Source: Halopseudomonas bauzanensis (GTDB taxonomy: Bacteria; Pseudomonadota; Gammaproteobacteria; Pseudomonadales; Pseudomonadaceae). Taken from it: DNA of 64,000 nt. Under the pieces are notes generated by a model, which was not told the DNA's origin, searched no databases, and was given only the letters and a program-made list of their open reading frames with translations. Position numbers and translations under genes: made by a program. Numbering within the stretch: position 1 is the stretch's first letter; each line of letters opens with the position of its first letter. Location: contig NZ_FOUA01000006.1 in NCBI RefSeq assembly GCF_900114735.1, forward strand, positions 1 through 64,000, given 5' to 3'. Positions 60,322 through 64,000 of the stretch are shown piece after piece.

Positions 60322-61041
60322 ATGCGACTGAAACATCTGACAGCCGGCCTGCTCGCCCTGTGCGCCACCCAGGTCTGGGCTGATGTGGAGCAGAGCATCC
60401 GGCAGAGTCTGGATAAGCTGAACTTTCCCATGGCGGTGTCGGCGATTTCCGAGACGCCGGTCAATGGTCTGTATCAGATCCAGTTGGATAACGGTCGCGT
60501 ACTGTACGGCAGTGCCGATGGCAAATATCTGGTGCAGGGCGCGCTGATTGCCGTCAATGACGGGCAGCCGCGCAACCTGACCGCTGAAGTCGAGGCTAAG
60601 GCCATCGGCGAGGTGATCAATGGCATTCCGCGTGAGGATCTGGTGATCTTCGCGCCCGAGCAGCCGAAAACGCATATTACGGTGTTCACCGATGTGGATT
60701 GCGGCTATTGCCGCAAGTTGCACGAAGAAATCGGTGACTTGAACGAGCTGGGTATCGAAGTGCGCTACGCTGCCTTCCCCCGCGCCGGTGTTGATAGCAA
60801 GACCGCAGAAGTCATGGGCTCGATCTGGTGTGCGGACGACCGCCAGGCAGCAATGACCCGCGCCAAACAGGGCAAGTCGGTAACGCCGGTCACCTGCGAG
60901 AATCCGGTAGCCGAGCAGTATCAGCTGGGCGCGCAGGTCGGTGTGCAGGGCACGCCGGCGATCTTCATGGCCAATGGGACGCTGGTGCCCGGCTACAAGC
61001 CGGCGCAGGCACTGGCGCAAGAGGCCATTGCCAATCAATAA
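60322..61041 (+). CDS. dsbC: Thiol:disulfide interchange protein DsbC
   Basis: A 239-residue periplasmic disulfide isomerase with a signal peptide (cleavage near QVWAD), an N-terminal dimerisation domain and a thioredoxin domain with TDVDCGYCRKLH (C127, C130) and the cis-Pro GVQGTPAIF. A second cysteine pair (IWCADD, VTCENP) is structural, as in E. coli. It is the conserved neighbour of xerD in Pseudomonas and separate from the dsbD-dsbE-dsbG operon, although DsbD could reduce both. Confidence 0.97.
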   Translation: MRLKHLTAGLLALCATQVWADVEQSIRQSLDKLNFPMAVSAISETPVNGLYQIQLDNGRVLYGSADGKYLVQGALIAVNDGQPRNLTAEVEAKAIGEVINGIPREDLVIFAPEQPKTHITVFTDVDCGYCRKLHEEIGDLNELGIEVRYAAFPRAGVDSKTAEVMGSIWCADDRQAAMTRAKQGKSVTPVTCENPVAEQYQLGAQVGVQGTPAIFMANGTLVPGYKPAQALAQEAIANQ

Positions 61042-61105
61042 CAGCTCATCACGGATGGGCTGATCAACGCAGTTACTACAACATAGAGAAACGTGGGGGC
61101 TTGGT

Positions 61106-62413
61106 TTGAAACCGGTCAAAGTGGGTATATGTGGTCTGGGCACCGTTGGCGGTGGCACCTTCAATGTTCTGCAGCGCAACGCCGAGGAGATTGCCCGCAG
61201 GGCAGGCCGGGCGATCGAGGTGACCCATATTGCCACCCGGCACCCGAACCCCTCCTGCAATGTCGGTGACCATGTCCAGGTATGTGATGACGCCTTGGCG
61301 CTGGCCAGCAACCCGGATATCGATGTCATCGTCGAGCTGATCGGTGGCTACGACCTGGCGCTGAAGATCGTCATGCAGGCGATTGCCAATGGCAAGCATG
61401 TGGTCACTGCCAACAAGGCGCTGATTGCCGTGCATGGCAACGAGATTTTCGCCGCGGCCCGCGAGAAGGGCGTGATGGTGGTGTTCGAAGCGGCGGTAGC
61501 TGGCGGCATTCCGATCATCAAGGCGCTGCGCGAAGGGCTGGCGGCCAACCGCGTCCAGTGGCTGGCGGGCATCATCAACGGCACCGGCAACTTCATCCTT
61601 ACCGAGATGCGCGACAAGGGCCGGACCTTCGCCGATGTGCTGGCTGAAGCCCAGGCGCTGGGCTATGCCGAGGCGGATCCGACCTTTGACGTGGAAGGCA
61701 TCGATGCTGCGCACAAGCTGACCATTCTGGCGTCGCTGGCGTTCGGTATCCCGCTGCAGTTCGACAAGGCCTACACTGAAGGCATTACCAAGCTGACCAC
61801 CGCTGATGTGAACTACGCCGAAGCCTTCGGCTACCGCATCAAGCACCTGGGTATCGCCCGGCGCACCGCTGATGGTGTCGAGCTGCGCGTGCACCCGACG
61901 CTGATTCCGGCGGACCGTCTGCTGGCCAATGTACATGGCGTGATGAACGCGGTGATGGTCAACGGCGATGCGGTCGGCTCGACCTTGTATTACGGCGCCG
62001 GTGCCGGTGCGGAACCCACCGCGTCCGCGGTGGTGGCGGATATCATCGATGTGGCCCGCGCCATGGCCACTGAGCCGAGCAGCCGGGTGCCGCATCTGGC
62101 CTTCGGTGCCGACACGCTGTCTGATCTGCCCGTATTGCCGGTGGGCGACGTAGAAACTGCCTACTATCTGCGGCTGCAGGCGCAGGACCGCCCTGGCGTT
62201 CTGGCGCGAGTGGCAAGCATCCTGTCCGAGCGTGGCATCAATATCGAATCGATCATGCAGAAGGACGTCGAGGAACAGGACGGTCTGGTGCCGATCATCA
62301 TCCTCACTCATCGGGTCCGCGAGCAGAGCATGAACGACGCCATCGCCGCCATGGAAGCTCTGGATGAAGTCGCCGGACCGCTGATGCGAATCCGCGTAGA
62401 ACAATTGGACTAA
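61106..62413 (+). CDS. hom: Homoserine dehydrogenase
   Basis: A 435-residue enzyme converting aspartate semialdehyde to homoserine. It has the NAD(P) loop VGICGLGTVGGGTF, the catalytic region AGIINGTGNFILTEM, YAEADPTFDVEGIDAAHKL and a C-terminal ACT domain (RPGVLARVASILSERGINIE) for threonine feedback. A TTG at 61106 gives the known Pseudomonas start MKPVKVGICG. thrC follows 77 bases later. Confidence 0.97.
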   Translation: MKPVKVGICGLGTVGGGTFNVLQRNAEEIARRAGRAIEVTHIATRHPNPSCNVGDHVQVCDDALALASNPDIDVIVELIGGYDLALKIVMQAIANGKHVVTANKALIAVHGNEIFAAAREKGVMVVFEAAVAGGIPIIKALREGLAANRVQWLAGIINGTGNFILTEMRDKGRTFADVLAEAQALGYAEADPTFDVEGIDAAHKLTILASLAFGIPLQFDKAYTEGITKLTTADVNYAEAFGYRIKHLGIARRTADGVELRVHPTLIPADRLLANVHGVMNAVMVNGDAVGSTLYYGAGAGAEPTASAVVADIIDVARAMATEPSSRVPHLAFGADTLSDLPVLPVGDVETAYYLRLQAQDRPGVLARVASILSERGINIESIMQKDVEEQDGLVPIIILTHRVREQSMNDAIAAMEALDEVAGPLMRIRVEQLD

Positions 62414-62490
62414 ACCGAGCTGGGAGTGGAGAGCCGACGTGCTGCCAGCGTCAGGCTCCTGCTTCAAGCCAAAACCTGAAGGGTTTTGTA

Positions 62491-63897
62491 ATGCGTTATA
62501 TCAGCACTCGCGGCCAGGCGCCGGCTCTGAATTTCGAAGACGTGTTGCTGGCCGGCCTGGCCAGCGATGGTGGCCTGTATGTGCCGGAGAACCTGCCGCG
62601 CTTCACCCAGGAAGAGATCGCTTCCTGGGCCGGCCTGCCGTACCACGAACTGGCTTTCAACGTGATGCGTCCGTTCGTTGCCGGCAGCATTGCCGATGCC
62701 GACTTCAAGGCGATCCTCAAGGATACCTACGGCGTGTTTGCCCACAATGCGGTGGCGCCGTTGCGTCAGCTGGATGCCAACGAATGGGTGATGGAGCTGT
62801 TCCATGGCCCGACCCTGGCATTCAAGGATTTCGCCCTGCAGTTGCTGGGCCGCCTGCTTGATCACTTCCTGACCAAGCGTGGCGAGCGCGCAGTGATCCT
62901 CGGCGCTACGTCCGGTGACACCGGCTCGGCCGCCATCGAAGGCTGCCGCCGCTGCGAAAGTGTGGATATCTTCATCCTGCATCCGCACAACCGGGTATCC
63001 GAGGTGCAGCGCCGGCAGATGACCACTATCCTCGGCGACAACATCCACAATATCGCCATCGAAGGCAACTTCGACGATTGCCAGGAGATGGTCAAGGCCA
63101 GCTTCGCCGATCAGGGCTTTCTCAAGGGCAACCGGCTGGTCGCAGTCAACTCGATCAACTGGGCGCGGATCATGGCGCAGATCGTTTACTACTTCCATGC
63201 TGCCCTGCAGCTGGGCGGCCCGCAGCGCTCCATGGCGTTCTCGGTACCGACCGGCAATTTCGGCGATATCTTCGCCGGCTATCTGGCGCGCAACATGGGT
63301 CTGCCGATCAGCCAGTTGGTAGTGGCTACCAACCGCAACGATATCCTGCACCGCTTCATGAGCGGCAACCGCTACGACAAGGACACCCTGCATCCGTCGC
63401 TGTCGCCATCGATGGACATCATGGTGTCGTCCAATTTCGAACGCCTGCTGTTCGACCTGCATGGCCGCAACGGTGCGCTGGTCAAGGAGTTGATGGACAA
63501 CTTCAAGCAGACCGGCAAGCTGACCGTGGAGGATGAGCGCTGGACCGAGGCCCGTCGTCTGTTTGATTCACTGGCAGTGGACGACGCAGCTACCTGCGCG
63601 ACCATCGCCGACGTCTATCGCGATTGTGGCGAATTGCTCGACCCGCACACAGCCATCGGGGTTCGCGCTGCCCGTGAATGCCGGCGCAGCATGGCCACGC
63701 CGATGATCACCCTGGGTACCGCGCATCCGGTCAAGTTCCCGGAAGCCGTGCGCAAGGCCCAGGTGGAGGAACCGCATCTGCCGGCGCATCTGGCAGATTT
63801 GTTCGAGCGTGCCGAGCGTTGCAGTGTGTTGCCCAATAGCCTGACCGACATCCAGCAGTTCGTGGCGGCCCATGGCAATCGGGGCAAGCCGCTGTAA
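62491..63897 (+). CDS. thrC: Threonine synthase
   Basis: A 468-residue PLP enzyme that makes threonine from phosphohomoserine. It has MRYISTRGQAPALNFEDVLL, the PLP lysine in HGPTLAFKDFALQLLG and GATSGDTGSAAIEGCR. Length and order (hom-thrC) match Pseudomonas. The last 103 bases of the window hold nothing recognisable. Confidence 0.97.
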   Translation: MRYISTRGQAPALNFEDVLLAGLASDGGLYVPENLPRFTQEEIASWAGLPYHELAFNVMRPFVAGSIADADFKAILKDTYGVFAHNAVAPLRQLDANEWVMELFHGPTLAFKDFALQLLGRLLDHFLTKRGERAVILGATSGDTGSAAIEGCRRCESVDIFILHPHNRVSEVQRRQMTTILGDNIHNIAIEGNFDDCQEMVKASFADQGFLKGNRLVAVNSINWARIMAQIVYYFHAALQLGGPQRSMAFSVPTGNFGDIFAGYLARNMGLPISQLVVATNRNDILHRFMSGNRYDKDTLHPSLSPSMDIMVSSNFERLLFDLHGRNGALVKELMDNFKQTGKLTVEDERWTEARRLFDSLAVDDAATCATIADVYRDCGELLDPHTAIGVRAARECRRSMATPMITLGTAHPVKFPEAVRKAQVEEPHLPAHLADLFERAERCSVLPNSLTDIQQFVAAHGNRGKPL

Positions 63898-64000
63898 CGC
63901 GCAGCCGTACTTTGCCCGGGCTAGTAGCGTGCCTGTTCTGCAGAGGGGCACGCTGCAGGCCCGCACGTGTAGCGCAGGTGCGCGGCGCCTTCAAAACGGT

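Noticed and set aside
1..64000. tRNA, rRNA, CRISPR arrays, toxin-antitoxin or restriction systems
   Set aside because: No cloverleaf, rRNA segment, regularly spaced repeat or matching protein motif was recognised by reading. A covariance or HMM scan could still find something.

Overview
The window is chromosomal DNA from a gammaproteobacterium of the Pseudomonas group. The best evidence is the backbone gene order purT, CorC-like protein, YpjD-like protein, ffh-rpsP-rimM-trmD-rplS and xerD-dsbC-hom-thrC, which from memory matches the Pseudomonas aeruginosa chromosome. Perfect ANR/FNR boxes and a Zur box fit the same group. The assignment is family-level; a marine or Halopseudomonas-like member is possible but cannot be shown from the sequence. 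No rRNA, tRNA, CRISPR array, phage or plasmid functions were seen.

Layout. Bases 1-2001 hold nested IS3-family elements that have broken an MFS transporter gene. Bases 2.1-12.9 kb carry small accessory genes (monooxygenase, methyltransferase, slipin/NfeD pair, queCDE operon, VOC proteins, a CatB-like acetyltransferase overlapping an AadA-like adenylyltransferase, a lipoprotein esterase). Bases 12.95-15.5 kb hold an anaerobic ribonucleotide reductase locus under a perfect ANR box, with the glycyl-radical segment encoded as a separate 57-residue ORF. Bases 15.8-28.8 kb are stress, efflux and regulatory genes, including a PadR/siderophore-interacting-protein pair with a 38-bp operator-like palindrome, and a guanidine-II (mini-ykkC) riboswitch in front of a guanidinium exporter. 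Bases 28.8-34.4 kb hold a MacAB-like exporter and a Zur-box-controlled ZnuD-type receptor with a His-rich loop. Bases 34.4-45.2 kb return to backbone genes, including an ANR-box cytochrome c peroxidase and the ffh-rplS operon.

The most interesting region is 45.28-59.26 kb, between rplS and xerD. A seven-gene leftward operon encodes a cbb3-like oxidase core (CcoN with a CcoS-like N-terminus, CcoO), a membrane-anchored dihaem cytochrome c, a TsdA-like thiosulfate dehydrogenase, a CcoI/CopA-type copper ATPase and a DsbRS-like copper-sensing two-component system. Divergent from it is dsbD, an Lgt-like/TlpA fusion and dsbG. Next comes a BigR-type persulfide-sensing ArsR repressor with a membrane rhodanese and an ETHE1-like persulfide dioxygenase. 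I infer a combined module: persulfide to sulfite and thiosulfate (dioxygenase, rhodanese), thiosulfate to tetrathionate (TsdA-like), electrons through the dihaem cytochrome and CcoO to a dedicated oxidase, with Cu supply and Dsb proteins supporting assembly. Direct repeats in the shared intergenic region are candidate DsbR sites. Each part has known relatives; their combination and proposed electron route are inference.
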